Numbered from the stretch's first letter, positions 46,237 to 55,559 are shown. The stretch: DNA of 64,000 nucleotides from an uncultured Opitutales bacterium (GCA_944390805.1 CALXQW010000019.1:1-64000), one strand, 5' to 3'. Numbers and translations are program-made. The notes: generated from the letters alone by a model not told the origin.

Positions 46237-47058
46237 TCAGTTTGCCCTAATTTTTGACAAAATCCAGCCAGAAATTATAGTTGATAAGCTTTTTGGCAAA
46301 AAACCCGCCATTCTCGCCGATATTGAGTTTAATATTCCCACAACTTTTAGGCGTTTTTGTTTTGCCAGAGAAATTAGCGCACTATTTGCAACTTGCCTTG
46401 CGGTATGTCCAAACGAGTTTGGCAAAGGTCTTTTATTAAATCCGGCCGCTTTAAAGAAATTTGTGGAGGTAGGCCCCGGACACAGGCAAAGAACATCTAT
46501 TCCCAATGGGCGCAGCTCCACACCAAGCGCAAGGGAAAAACTCATCACATACGCCTTTGTTGCCGCATATACATTAAGATGCGGGCATGCCTGCCATGCG
46601 GCGGTGCTACACACATTTAAAACTGCCCCTCCGCGTTTCTTCAATTCAGGCAAAAATAGCCCCGTAAGATGAGTGAGCGCCCGGATATTTAAGTCTATCA
46701 TAGACAGATTATGCTCTATATTTGGAGCGGGGAACAATCCGTATCCGCCAAAACCGGAATTGTTGACAAGTAGAATCTTTCCTCTTATACCGCCGAGTTT
46801 TTCCATTATTAGCTCATGAGCACGTACTACTTGCTCTTGATCTGTAAGATCGCACCTTATATGAATGAGATTTGAATATTTTTCAAAGGATGCATCTGAA
46901 TGGCGTGAAAGATTAAAAACAACAATCTTATCTTCTACGGAAAATATCTCCTCCATTATAGCCTTGCCTATTCCAGACGAAGCTCCGCTAATTACAACCG
47001 CCCCGTAGGAATTGAAATACTCTTTCAATAAATTCTCAGATTTCCGTAAAAACTTCAT
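46237..47058 (-). CDS. Short-chain dehydrogenase/reductase
   Basis: 273 residues from ATG 47058 (alternatives at 47067 and TTG 47094). Motifs: VISGASSGIGKAI (NAD(P) binding), LLVNNSGFGGYG, and the catalytic YAATKAY (Tyr-x3-Lys) preceded by VCSTAAW. The C-terminal extension after ~205 is hydrophobic and basic (GILNSISARMAGFLPKSLS), as in the DltE-like/membrane-associated SDRs. Substrate unknown. It heads the run SDR - small membrane protein - gpsA - DRE-TIM - GNAT. Confidence 0.85.
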   Translation of the reverse strand: MKFLRKSENLLKEYFNSYGAVVISGASSGIGKAIMEEIFSVEDKIVVFNLSRHSDASFEKYSNLIHIRCDLTDQEQVVRAHELIMEKLGGIRGKILLVNNSGFGGYGLFPAPNIEHNLSMIDLNIRALTHLTGLFLPELKKRGGAVLNVCSTAAWQACPHLNVYAATKAYVMSFSLALGVELRPLGIDVLCLCPGPTSTNFFKAAGFNKRPLPNSFGHTARQVANSALISLAKQKRLKVVGILNSISARMAGFLPKSLSTIISGWILSKIRAN

Positions 47059-47259
47059 TCTTAACATTAAGCCAACGCATGCGGTTTTTTTCAAGAAAAC
47101 AAAGGCATCTTAGTAAAATAAAAAATGTAAAAAAATTGTCAGAATAGGAACTTTATCTTGTTGACTATTGTCGATAAAATTAAGAAGATTCACTTATCGG
47201 GAATGGGCATTGATCCGCAGCACGGAGCCCGCCCGTAAACAAAAAAATAAGGAACAAGC

Positions 47260-47619
47260 ATGAACGAAAAAGAGATCATCGTATCGGGTAACAATCTTGA
47301 ACTGACAGACGCCCTAAAGTCGGAAGCCACTTCAAAATTGAGCAAGCTGTTCACCCTTGACGAAAGGATAATCAGACTTCGCGTAGATCTCCAATACGAT
47401 GCAAACAAGCATAAGGACAACGAGTTTATAGCCAGAGGACACATAGAAATTCAAGGGCCAGACATGGTTGTCAGTGTGGCCAGCGACAATATGTACAAAT
47501 CTCTCGATTTGCTTTTAAATAAGCTTATCAGAAAGATACGCCGCAGGCACAGGCTTGAAAAGGTAAAGCGCAACAAGGTACATTCTGTGGATATCACCGC
47601 AGCCCTTCCAAAAGCCTAA
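47260..47619 (+). CDS. hpf: Ribosome hibernation promoting factor (short form)
   Basis: 119 residues, longer than E. coli HPF (95) but lacking the C-terminal dimerising domain of long HPF. It opens IIVSGNNLELTDALKSEATSKL and has VVSVASDNMYKSLDLLLNKL and a basic RKIRRRHRLEKVKRNK segment that contacts 16S rRNA in the family. AAGGA lies 8 bases before ATG. It is a single-gene unit with a terminator. Confidence 0.92.
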   Translation: MNEKEIIVSGNNLELTDALKSEATSKLSKLFTLDERIIRLRVDLQYDANKHKDNEFIARGHIEIQGPDMVVSVASDNMYKSLDLLLNKLIRKIRRRHRLEKVKRNKVHSVDITAALPKA

Positions 47620-47642
47620 TTGTTTGAAAATCTCTTAAAAAA

Positions 47643-47669
47643 ACGGCCGCGATTTGCGGCTGTTTTTTT
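47643..47669 (+). terminator. Rho-independent terminator of hpf
   Basis: ACGGCCGC (47643-47650) pairs with GCGGCTGT (47656-47663) over GATTT, one wobble, then seven T residues. Confidence 0.9.
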
Positions 47670-47690
47670 ATAAGTATAGAACTGAGTAAT

Positions 47691-47724
47691 AAAAAAAGCC
47701 TCCATAATACAATTTGGGGCTTTT
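47691..47724 (-). terminator. Rho-independent terminator of the TetR/ABM operon
   Basis: On the minus strand AAAAGCC (47724-47718) pairs with GGCTTTT (47700-47694), followed by more T residues. It lies about 40 bases after the ABM lipoprotein stop. Confidence 0.7.
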
Positions 47725-47765
47725 ATTACAAAATTAGCTGCTGATTAATTGCAAGAAATTCAATA

Positions 47766-48206
47766 CTAAGGCTTGCATGTAATTTCCATTGGCAGAATGG
47801 CAGACATGTCAGATAACTGTAAAGACTTTACCATATTTTCAACGCCTTTTTTATATTTCAGGAAATGAGGAGACGATATGTGTTTTTTGTAAGATTCCTC
47901 ATCTTTATATATTTCAAGTATGGTTATCTTATTGGGGAAATTTTTATCATAGAGCGCATAGAGCATTAATACGCCTGGTTCGCGCTTGAGAGACTCAGAT
48001 ATTTCCTCCTTCAAAAATGCCTTATAAGCGTCTATATATTGGCTATGCACATCTATCTTTGCAAGCCTCACCATCTTAGGGCTTTCACAATTGGCGGTAG
48101 ATTTGGTATCTTTTCCAACTGAGGCGCAGCCAGTCAAAAAAAACGCACATGCCAAGAGAGCAAATCTTGGCATGGCATTAAAAAACCTCGTATATACAAA
48201 CTTCAT
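47766..48206 (-). CDS. Lipoprotein with ABM (monooxygenase-like) domain
   Basis: 146 residues. Lipobox LTGC at Cys27 anchors it in the envelope. The mature part is a single ABM-type ferredoxin-like fold (about 45-135): KIDVHSQYIDAYKAFLKEEI, GVLMLYALYDK, EIYKDEESYKKHISSPHF. Soluble relatives are quinol monooxygenases; a lipid-anchored form is uncommon. It lies 4 bases after the TetR gene, which probably regulates it. Confidence 0.85.
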   Translation of the reverse strand: MKFVYTRFFNAMPRFALLACAFFLTGCASVGKDTKSTANCESPKMVRLAKIDVHSQYIDAYKAFLKEEISESLKREPGVLMLYALYDKNFPNKITILEIYKDEESYKKHISSPHFLKYKKGVENMVKSLQLSDMSAILPMEITCKP

Positions 48207-48210
48207 TAAA

Positions 48211-48915
48211 CTATTTTTTCCACTTATCGTCGGCCTCTGGAATTGGCAGGCCTATCAACAAACAACATGTCTTTGCCGAGCGAAAAGCTAGAGATTCCAC
48301 AAAATCTTCAGAATATTTCTTCTCGCCGCTCTGCGCCAATATAAGCGGCTGCGCGCATATACTGTAGAGTATCATAGACCAGAACTGCCTGCTCCACCAG
48401 AACAAGTCGGTATCGCTTATATTTCTATTCAGAACGCGCAATATTTTGTAAATATGCTTAGACATCATATCATCACCAAGCTTATGAACCATTTTGTTCG
48501 GCAATGATCCGGCGTCGTTTAGCATACATATTATCAGACCGTTAAGGTTTGCAACCTTGCCCCGAGGACCATGACAAACCCTAAAAATTCCTCTCAAGCT
48601 TGCATATATTGCATTGGAGACCTGCTGTGCGTCAGGATTTTCACCTATATTGTTAAAAGCGTCAAACAGGTGCTCAAACTGACCATTTTCAACTATATGA
48701 TAACGAAGAGTCTCCTGAAACAAATTTTCCTTGCTGCCAAAATGGTATATCAAAGCGCTAGGCTGTACTTTTGCCTCGTCGGCAATATCCCTTACTGTGG
48801 TTCCATCGTAGCCGTGCTTGGAAAAGGCTTTGCCGGCCGCTTCCAAGAGTTCTATGCGCTTGCGCCTCCCCTGTCTATTTGCAACTCTTACTATTTTCTT
48901 TTTCTTCTCAGGCAT
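48211..48915 (-). CDS. TetR-type transcription regulator
   Basis: 234 residues. The basic N-terminus is followed by the TetR helix-turn-helix: LLEAAGKAFSKHGYDGTTVRDIADEAKVQPSALIYHFGSKENLF (about 24-66). The C-terminal domain is longer than in small TetR proteins and resembles the CecR/YbiH group (GLIICMLNDAGSLPNKM). It is first in a two-gene unit with the ABM lipoprotein; effector unknown. Confidence 0.9.
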   Translation of the reverse strand: MPEKKKKIVRVANRQGRRKRIELLEAAGKAFSKHGYDGTTVRDIADEAKVQPSALIYHFGSKENLFQETLRYHIVENGQFEHLFDAFNNIGENPDAQQVSNAIYASLRGIFRVCHGPRGKVANLNGLIICMLNDAGSLPNKMVHKLGDDMMSKHIYKILRVLNRNISDTDLFWWSRQFWSMILYSICAQPLILAQSGEKKYSEDFVESLAFRSAKTCCLLIGLPIPEADDKWKK

Positions 48916-49377
48916 AATTTATACATCTTAGGTTTATATTAAATATCAATAAAATGCTTAATTCCCGCAAACATAACTATCGGAATCCCGACAAAAAAAA
49001 GTAGCGTATTGCGGTAAAATAAACACCAGCAGATATAAAACTACACATTTTTACAACGCATGCCCTGCGGCATCCGCTAAAATAAGAAATTCCTGATTTT
49101 AAATATAGCACAAAGATACGCCCTGCAAAAAAAGTAATCCTCTTAACAGGATATTAGAGGAAATATCTTTGCATGGAAAGTTTCTATCTTATAGACTATG
49201 TCTACATTCTAATAAAAACAAGCCATGGATATTTTCCTTATATCCCTGTTAAGTAAATATAAAGATTTAGACATCTATATCTCAATTATGTTCCTTTTTT
49301 TATTAACTTTATTAAAACGTCCAGAAGAAGTTAATATAGGAATATTAATCAGCATATCTTGCCCGTAAAAAATAAGA
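48916..49377. other. AT-rich non-coding stretch
   Basis: About 460 bases upstream of the TetR gene up to the GH105 terminator. No supported gene, RNA or repeat; it presumably holds the TetR promoter. Confidence 0.5.
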
Positions 49378-49407
49378 AAGAACGCAAAAAACAAATTTTG
49401 CGTTCTT
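49378..49407 (-). terminator. Rho-independent terminator of the GH105-containing operon
   Basis: Perfect 12-bp stem (49378-49389 with 49396-49407, core AAGAACGCAAAA) and a six-base loop; the minus-strand exit runs into a T-rich stretch. Confidence 0.85.
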
Positions 49408-49430
49408 CCTTATAGATATTATTTATTCAA

Positions 49431-51404
49431 CTATTTTAAGTCGTAGCCAAACTTGTAAGATATTTTGCCGTTTTCATCTGTTCTAAGAAGAACAAGCTCC
49501 TCCGCACCGCGGGAACACTTTGAAGAGGCAAATCCTTCTATTGCCGACCCCTTGTCGGGTGTTATATGCATGGAGAAGGTCTTTGAATCGACATTTTCCG
49601 ATGTCGAGATAGATCCGTTCTTGGGATCTTTTGATATCTTCACATTTTTAGTCTGGGGCTGTAAACCTGTCGCAACCGTCAAACCGGCAGCAGGCTTCTT
49701 TCTCGAATACCCAAATCTCGACTCTACAGAACACTCCCTTGAATCCATATCCAAAGTTATGGTCTTTAGCTCTGTTATTCTGCCCTTATTTGGTATAGAA
49801 TATGTGTAAGTTAGCCTTAGACCGGCCCTCTTAGGATTATTCCACAGAACCTCTGCTCGCTCGTAAACACCGGCTTTAATGAGCTTGCCGTCCATCCAGA
49901 TGCCTGTTCCACCGCAGCCCACGCCGTCGGCGACTTTGAAGTTGTCGTAAGTCTCGCTGTTTTTCTTATGGTAGTTGAAGTTCTCGTCAAAAGAGCGCTG
50001 GTACACACTCTTAAGAGTGGGCTTTTCTACAAGCTTAAACCAAACATCAATACCGCTATTTTCCAACCCTTTTGAATTTCTGAGAGCAGGACCGTAAACC
50101 CTGAATGCGGTAAGATTATTTTCCCATGCGGCGTCGTCCATGCGGCGCGGCTGAAGCATCGCTATGGCCTGTGGCGTGTTTGAATCGCGAATAGTCTCCG
50201 CAGCTTTTACCAGATCTGCATCCGCCTTTGCGATCTCAGCTCCCAAAGCCTTTGCCAATTCGCAAGAGAACAAAAGATACGCTCCTACTCCATACGGATT
50301 TGACGTATCCGGACCAAACTTCCCCGGAGCCTGTCCAACCGGCTGTATATAAGAAACCTTTCCGCTATCCGAAACACATTTCTCCGTAACGGTATTCCAA
50401 GTTTTTATCAAGTGCGGCAGATAGACGCTTGCATCTAAAATTCCTGCGTTTACGCCCCATGCGAGGGAATATGCAATAAAACATGTTGCGCTTGTTTCGC
50501 CTCCGGCAAGTTCTGAAGGGTCTGCAACATTTACACCCCATCTGCCATCTGGCAGCGACGCCGACAGTAATTTTTCAGCCATTGCCTTGTACAAGTCCAG
50601 ATAGAAGCCTCTGCGAGAGTCTCCCTCTTTAATAGCCGCAAACATACTTGGGAAAGACGCCATAACCCAGCCTTCTCCCCTGCCCCAAAATATTCTTTTT
50701 TCATTTTTGTTGAGCTTGCCTATGTAAGAGCCGTCCCTGTAAAAAAGGGAATCTTCAGGGCTAAAAAGCTCTTTATGGCATAACCTGTACTGTTGGTCGG
50801 CGAAATCGAGATATTTTTTATCTCCGGTAATAAGCGTTGCCTGAGCAAGCACACCCGGAGACATATAGAGAGCGTCGCACCAGTTGTAGAGATATTCTGG
50901 CGAGCCTCCAAACCTTGCAAAAGGCTTCTTGCCTCCCCAAGTTTTTGAATCTGCTATGACCTTGTCGAACAATTTTAAAGTTGGCTTAAGCCTATAAGCC
51001 TTGGATGCATCTGCCGCATATGTGGTAAGCCATGCCCGGCATATGGCGTGGTCGTCGGCGTGGTACGGACGTATTCCTGGCTGCCAACCAGCCATGTCTC
51101 CAAAGCGCAAAACCTCCGCCCAATACTCCGGATTACCCGACATTCTCGATACGGCTATAAGACCGTCGTAGAAAGGAGCTATCTCCCAATTTCGTATATC
51201 CAAAGACGTATTTGTAGGATTTTCTATATGCCACTTTGCCGCTTTCTGCGCCTGGCAAATTATCTTTGCCGCCGCGGCCTTGTCCGAATACGCCTCTTTG
51301 CCGCCTTTTACGGCACAATCTTGCGAAACATTCGTAGAACATGCGCAAAGCGCAAACATTGCCGACGCAAAAAACATAACATGCGCCTTTTTTATATTAG
51401 CCAT
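49431..51404 (-). CDS. GH105 unsaturated rhamnogalacturonyl/uronyl hydrolase lipoprotein with DUF4861-like end
   Basis: 657 residues. An LCAC lipobox near residue 22 predicts a lipid anchor. The GH105 alpha-barrel (to ~385) has YNWCDALYMSPGVLAQ with the likely catalytic Asp, WGRGEGWVMASF and ETSATCFIAYSLAWGV. The C-terminal third (MDDAAWENNLTAFRVYGP to the end) matches the DUF4861-type beta domain. GH105 enzymes hydrate terminal unsaturated uronic acids left by pectate or RG lyases, releasing the ketouronate used by KduI. kduD and kduI follow upstream on the same strand (43-base gap). Confidence 0.9.
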   Translation of the reverse strand: MANIKKAHVMFFASAMFALCACSTNVSQDCAVKGGKEAYSDKAAAAKIICQAQKAAKWHIENPTNTSLDIRNWEIAPFYDGLIAVSRMSGNPEYWAEVLRFGDMAGWQPGIRPYHADDHAICRAWLTTYAADASKAYRLKPTLKLFDKVIADSKTWGGKKPFARFGGSPEYLYNWCDALYMSPGVLAQATLITGDKKYLDFADQQYRLCHKELFSPEDSLFYRDGSYIGKLNKNEKRIFWGRGEGWVMASFPSMFAAIKEGDSRRGFYLDLYKAMAEKLLSASLPDGRWGVNVADPSELAGGETSATCFIAYSLAWGVNAGILDASVYLPHLIKTWNTVTEKCVSDSGKVSYIQPVGQAPGKFGPDTSNPYGVGAYLLFSCELAKALGAEIAKADADLVKAAETIRDSNTPQAIAMLQPRRMDDAAWENNLTAFRVYGPALRNSKGLENSGIDVWFKLVEKPTLKSVYQRSFDENFNYHKKNSETYDNFKVADGVGCGGTGIWMDGKLIKAGVYERAEVLWNNPKRAGLRLTYTYSIPNKGRITELKTITLDMDSRECSVESRFGYSRKKPAAGLTVATGLQPQTKNVKISKDPKNGSISTSENVDSKTFSMHITPDKGSAIEGFASSKCSRGAEELVLLRTDENGKISYKFGYDLK

Positions 51405-51446
51405 AGTTTATAGAAGAGTTATTATTAGTAGTTGCAGTTAAAATTG

Positions 51447-52217
51447 TCATCTGGCCATCCAGCCGCCGTCCACGGTGATTATCTCCCCGTTGACATAATC
51501 TGAAGCTGAACTTGCAAGGAATACGGCTGCCCCTTTGAGATCGTCTGGAGTTCCCCAGCGCCCAGCAGGTATGCGCTCAAGAATTTGCCCGGAGCGGACT
51601 TTGTCGGCCCGCAGCGCCGCAGTATTGTCTGTTGCAATATACCCCGGCGCTATCGCGTTTACATTCACGCCCTTCCCGGCCCATTCATTTGCAAGAGCCT
51701 TTGTAAGCTGCCCCACTCCGCCTTTGCTTGCCGCATAAGAAGGAACATTTATACCTCCCTGAAAAGTCAGCAAAGAGGCGGTAAATATTATCTTGCCGCT
51801 GCCGCGCTTTAACATTTCCCTGCCGATGCCGCGGGACAAGAAAAATTGGGAGTTCAGGTTTACATTTATCACATTGAACCAAAATTCATCTGAATGCTCC
51901 GCAGCAGGTGCCCTCTTTATAGTTCCAGCGTTGTTGAACAATATATCGGGAACTCCAAATGAGCTTATTATTTCGCCTGCAAGAGACTCGGCATTTGCCG
52001 GATTTGAAAAGTCGCACTTAAGCGCATGGAAACTTCTTCCTTCCGCACGAACCCGCGCGCCTATCTCGCCTCCGTCCGAAGACATAGACGCCGATACGCC
52101 AATTATGTCTGCACCCGCCTGCGCCAAAGCTTCAGCAATTCCAAAGCCTATGCCGCGGCTACACCCCGTCACCACTGCTCTCTTGCCCGCAAGCGAGAAT
52201 TTTTCGAGTATTCCCAT
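51447..52217 (-). CDS. kduD: 2-dehydro-3-deoxy-D-gluconate 5-dehydrogenase
   Basis: 256 residues. An SDR enzyme reducing 2,5-diketo-3-deoxygluconate to 2-keto-3-deoxygluconate. TGCSRGIGFGIAEALAQAGA is the nucleotide site, NNAGTIKRAPAAEHSDEFW is typical of KduD, and the catalytic YAASKGG and C-terminal YVNGEIITVDGGWMAR close the fold. It follows kduI by 4 bases. Confidence 0.93.
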   Translation of the reverse strand: MGILEKFSLAGKRAVVTGCSRGIGFGIAEALAQAGADIIGVSASMSSDGGEIGARVRAEGRSFHALKCDFSNPANAESLAGEIISSFGVPDILFNNAGTIKRAPAAEHSDEFWFNVINVNLNSQFFLSRGIGREMLKRGSGKIIFTASLLTFQGGINVPSYAASKGGVGQLTKALANEWAGKGVNVNAIAPGYIATDNTAALRADKVRSGQILERIPAGRWGTPDDLKGAAVFLASSASDYVNGEIITVDGGWMAR

Positions 52218-52221
52218 AGAA

Positions 52222-53052
52222 CTATCTAAGCTCCTTCATTGGCACTTCGTCCATATCGTCGAAGCGCTGGTTTTCTCCGCCCATGCCCCAGCAGAAAGTG
52301 TACGCCCTTGTTCCGCAGCCCGAGTGTACCGACCACGACGGAGATATTACAACCTGGCGGTTCCTCACAACAATATGCCGCGTATCTTCCGGGGCCCCCA
52401 TTATATGAAATACACAATCGTCCGGATTCATTCCAAAGTACATGTAAATTTCCGAACGGCGCTCATGCGTGTGCACCGGCATTGTGTTCCACACGCTTCC
52501 GTCGGCCAGTTTGGTGTAGCCCATTACAAGCTGTGAACTGTGTATTTTTGCCTCGCATATAGCCTGATTTATGGTGCGCTCGTTTGCGAGCGACTTGCTC
52601 CCCAAATTTATCATGTTTGCCTGGCCGAGCGCCGACTTTTCCGTTGGGAACTCCTTGTGCGCCGGATATGAGAGCAAATAGAACTGCGCGCATTTCGACG
52701 GATTGTCAGACATAAAAACCACCTCGCGCGAGCCTCGCCCCACATACAGAACCTCTCCCGCGCAAAGCCTGTAATCCGAACCGTCCACCGACACCGTTCC
52801 GTCGCCCCCTATATTTAGAACGCCAAGCTCTCTGCGCTGGCAGAAGAATTCACTCTTAAGCTCCTCCGCGGTGGAGAGACTAAGAGGGGTATCGAGAGGA
52901 CATGCGGAACCAACAACAGCCCTGTCGCAATCCGTATAATACAAATCAAGGCGGCCCTCCGCAAAGAGATCGTCTATTAAAAATGCGTCGCGCAACTGCT
53001 GTGTCGACATCTTTTCCGCGGCAAGGCGGCATGGAACATAACGTTTTTTCAT
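52222..53052 (-). CDS. kduI: 5-keto-4-deoxyuronate isomerase
   Basis: 276 residues from ATG 53052; this start aligns residue for residue with E. coli KduI (278), so the upstream extension to 53109 is rejected. It isomerises the ring-opened unsaturated uronate to 2,5-diketo-3-deoxygluconate. Zinc-binding cupin features are visible: MPVHTHERRSEIYMYF, and the later His of SPSWSVHSGCGTRAYTFCWGM. It is the first gene of kduI-kduD-GH105 and is divergent from iclR. Confidence 0.95.
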   Translation of the reverse strand: MKKRYVPCRLAAEKMSTQQLRDAFLIDDLFAEGRLDLYYTDCDRAVVGSACPLDTPLSLSTAEELKSEFFCQRRELGVLNIGGDGTVSVDGSDYRLCAGEVLYVGRGSREVVFMSDNPSKCAQFYLLSYPAHKEFPTEKSALGQANMINLGSKSLANERTINQAICEAKIHSSQLVMGYTKLADGSVWNTMPVHTHERRSEIYMYFGMNPDDCVFHIMGAPEDTRHIVVRNRQVVISPSWSVHSGCGTRAYTFCWGMGGENQRFDDMDEVPMKELR

Positions 53053-53153
53053 ATGCTTAAAAATTTCAAGCGCGCGCGTTCGGCGCGCAACAGTCAGGAT
53101 ATTTGACATTGACCCGAACTGCGTAAAGCGTTTTTTTCATATTTTGAACACAA

Positions 53154-53169
53154 TGTCCATATTTGGACA
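53154..53169. promoter_or_regulatory. Candidate IclR operator
   Basis: TGTCCA (53154-53159) and TGGACA (53164-53169) form a perfect inverted repeat with a four-base spacer, in the 160 bases between kduI and the IclR gene. ACACAA motifs flank it on both sides. It could control both directions. Confidence 0.55.
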
Positions 53170-53212
53170 CAACCTGATTGTACTTCTTTTAAAAACAGGA
53201 AAAATTTGCAAT

Positions 53213-53992
53213 ATGAATGAAAGAATGAACCGGTATATAATACCCAATCTAAAAAACGCCTGCATGATATTAAAGCATATGGGGGCAACGTCGCGTTCGT
53301 TCACATGCCTGGAAATTTCAAATGCGCTGAAGCTTCCGCGAACATCTGTAATACGAATAATGGAAACGCTGGCTCAGGAGGGATTTCTGTCTAAGGCAGA
53401 CGGTTCATACACTCTCGGAAGCGCACTGTCCGCCCTTGGAGACTGCACTCTTGCAAGGACTAATATCCTAAAGCTGGCGGACCCCCACCTTAAAAATCTT
53501 ACCGAGGCCACAGGGGAAACATCGCAATTGGGCATACCCTCCGGCACAAAAGTTCTTATAGCAAAAGTTTGCGAAAGTCCCCTACCACTTCATGCGGCGT
53601 CGCGTGCGGGAGCCCTTGTAGATATGCACTGTTCCGGCACTGGAAAGGTTCTACTTGCCTACATATGCGAAAGCGATCCATCCTTCTTGAAGAAAATACG
53701 CCTGGACAAGCGCACTCAAAACACAATCTGCTCTGCAACAGCCATGAACAAAGAGCTGGCCCTGATAAGAAAGAGAGGATACGCGATAGACAATCAGGAA
53801 TACCATTTAGGAGTGCGTTGTCTTGCCGCTCCCATAAAAGACGCATCTGGGGCTACGGTAGCTTCTATAGGCATAACGGCTCCTGCAATGCGCTTTTCGC
53901 CGTCTAAGGACAAGAAAATGTATGAGATTGTAGGAAAAGCCGCGGCAGAGTTTGAGGAAAGGCTCGGCGCAAAGCAGAATTTGAAAAGATGA
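53213..53992 (+). CDS. IclR-type transcription regulator
   Basis: 259 residues from ATG 53213; the ATG at 53144 would run through the operator-like palindrome and lacks a binding site. An N-terminal winged helix (CLEISNALKLPRTSVIRIMETLAQEGFLSKADGSYTLG) precedes the IclR effector domain (DMHCSGTGKVLLAY, GYAIDNQEYHLGVRCLAAPI). KdgR, which binds 2-keto-3-deoxygluconate, is of this family, so a similar role for kdu and TRAP genes is likely. Its stop overlaps dctP by 4 bases. Confidence 0.9.
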   Translation: MNERMNRYIIPNLKNACMILKHMGATSRSFTCLEISNALKLPRTSVIRIMETLAQEGFLSKADGSYTLGSALSALGDCTLARTNILKLADPHLKNLTEATGETSQLGIPSGTKVLIAKVCESPLPLHAASRAGALVDMHCSGTGKVLLAYICESDPSFLKKIRLDKRTQNTICSATAMNKELALIRKRGYAIDNQEYHLGVRCLAAPIKDASGATVASIGITAPAMRFSPSKDKKMYEIVGKAAAEFEERLGAKQNLKR

Positions 53993-55020
53993 AAGAAAAA
54001 ACCCTAAAAGACTTATCCTGGTTTGCCCTTGGAATTTTATGCGGAGCATTGGCGGCATCTGCAATATTTGCCGTATCGAGCGGAGGGAGCAATGGAAATT
54101 CCGGCGGAAAAAATTCTCCCAAAAGAGTATTAAAACTCGCGCACGGGTTGGAATCTACGCACCCTGTGCATCTTGGCATGCTGAAGCTTAAGGAGATTGC
54201 GGAAAAGTTAAGCGACGGAAAATTATCTATAGATATATACAGCGGAGGCGCTCTTGGTTCTGAAATAAAATGTACCGAACAGGTAAGAAGCGGCGCGCTC
54301 GACATGGCGAAAAATTCCTCATCTCCGCTGAGTGTTCATGTGCCGGAGCTTGGAGCTCTTGCTATGCCGTATCTTTTTAGAAATTCAGAGCACTACTGGA
54401 GGGTTCTTGACTCAAAGATAGGCAAAGACCTATTGAAATCCATGGAGAAGAACGGATTTGTTGGGCTATGCTTCTACGATGCCGGCGCAAGGTGCTTCTA
54501 CACTGTCAACAAGCCCGTAGAAAAACCATCGGACCTTGCCGGCATGAAGATTAGGGTCATGAATTCCCGACCCGACATAGCCCTGATAAAAGCTTTGGGC
54601 GCTGCCCCAACGGTAATATCTGCCGGAGAAACTTACACATCGCTTGCGCAGGGCGTTGTTGACGGCGCGGAGAACAACATTCCAACCTATCTTGCAAGCG
54701 CGCATTGCGAGGTGGCTAAGTTCTTTACGCTCGATGAGCACACGCGCATTCCTGACGTGCTTTTCATTGGCCTAAACACATGGCGTTCCCTAAGCGAAAA
54801 AGAAAGAGAAATACTTTTGCGAGCCGCGGAGGAGTCGTCAAAATACCAAAGGGAACTCTGGAGGGAAAAGACGAAAGAGGCAAAGGCTGAACTCGAAAGA
54901 AAAGGCGTAAAATTCATAGTGCCAAAGGAAAGCTTTGAACCGGCGGCAAGCTCGGTTTACAAAGACTGCACCTCCCCTGAAATAAATGCGATAATTTCAA
55001 AGATAAGGGCTGTTAAATGA
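53989..55020 (+). CDS. TRAP transporter solute-binding protein (DctP)
   Basis: 343 residues. The N-terminal segment (11-30) is a signal or membrane anchor with no clear lipobox. Mature motifs are LKLAHGLESTHPVH, YSGGALGSEIKCTEQVRSGALDM, the conserved Arg of MKIRVMNSRPD that binds a carboxylate, and DGAENNIPTY. It captures an acidic solute outside the inner membrane. Set among kdu genes and IclR, a (keto-deoxy) uronate is the likely cargo. Confidence 0.92.
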   Translation: MKEKTLKDLSWFALGILCGALAASAIFAVSSGGSNGNSGGKNSPKRVLKLAHGLESTHPVHLGMLKLKEIAEKLSDGKLSIDIYSGGALGSEIKCTEQVRSGALDMAKNSSSPLSVHVPELGALAMPYLFRNSEHYWRVLDSKIGKDLLKSMEKNGFVGLCFYDAGARCFYTVNKPVEKPSDLAGMKIRVMNSRPDIALIKALGAAPTVISAGETYTSLAQGVVDGAENNIPTYLASAHCEVAKFFTLDEHTRIPDVLFIGLNTWRSLSEKEREILLRAAEESSKYQRELWREKTKEAKAELERKGVKFIVPKESFEPAASSVYKDCTSPEINAIISKIRAVK

Positions 55021-55559
55021 ACATTCTTTTCCTGCGCGTAAACTCATGCGTCAAGGCTGCCGCAAGGGTGCTTCAACGCCTGCTTGGAGGGTTCTGCGCC
55101 GCGCTGCTTTCCCTGCTTGTGCTGGATGTTTTATGGGGAGTTCTTACAAGGTACATGTTAGGCTCTCAGGCTGATTTTACTGAGGAATGCGCGCGTATGC
55201 TGTTAATCTGGCTGACGTTCTTCGGAGGAGCATACGCTTTTGGAAAAAATGCGCACATAGGGCTTGATTTTCTCGTTCTTAAATTTTCGCCTGCTCCGCG
55301 CAAAACGGCGCGCGTGCTGGCGGCAGTCATGACGCTTGTATTCGCTTTGGCAATTCTGTTTGCCGGCGGAGTAATGTTTGTGATTACGGCAAAGAATTCA
55401 GATACTTCTTTGGTATGCCTGCCGTCTGTAAAGCTGTGGTGGATATACATGTGCCTGCCTGCAAGCGGAATTATTGCGGCGCTATTCGCCCTTGAAAACA
55501 TAATGGACACTCTCTTTGCTGATACAAAAGAATGCTGTAAGGAGGATACTCAGATATGA
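55017..55559 (+). CDS. TRAP transporter small membrane subunit (DctQ)
   Basis: 180 residues with four hydrophobic segments (about 27-50, 60-78, 93-118, 138-158). DFTEECARMLLIWLTFFGGAYAF and KNAHIGLDFLV are DctQ signatures. It overlaps dctP and dctM by 4 bases on each side (ATGA). Confidence 0.92.
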   Translation: MNILFLRVNSCVKAAARVLQRLLGGFCAALLSLLVLDVLWGVLTRYMLGSQADFTEECARMLLIWLTFFGGAYAFGKNAHIGLDFLVLKFSPAPRKTARVLAAVMTLVFALAILFAGGVMFVITAKNSDTSLVCLPSVKLWWIYMCLPASGIIAALFALENIMDTLFADTKECCKEDTQI

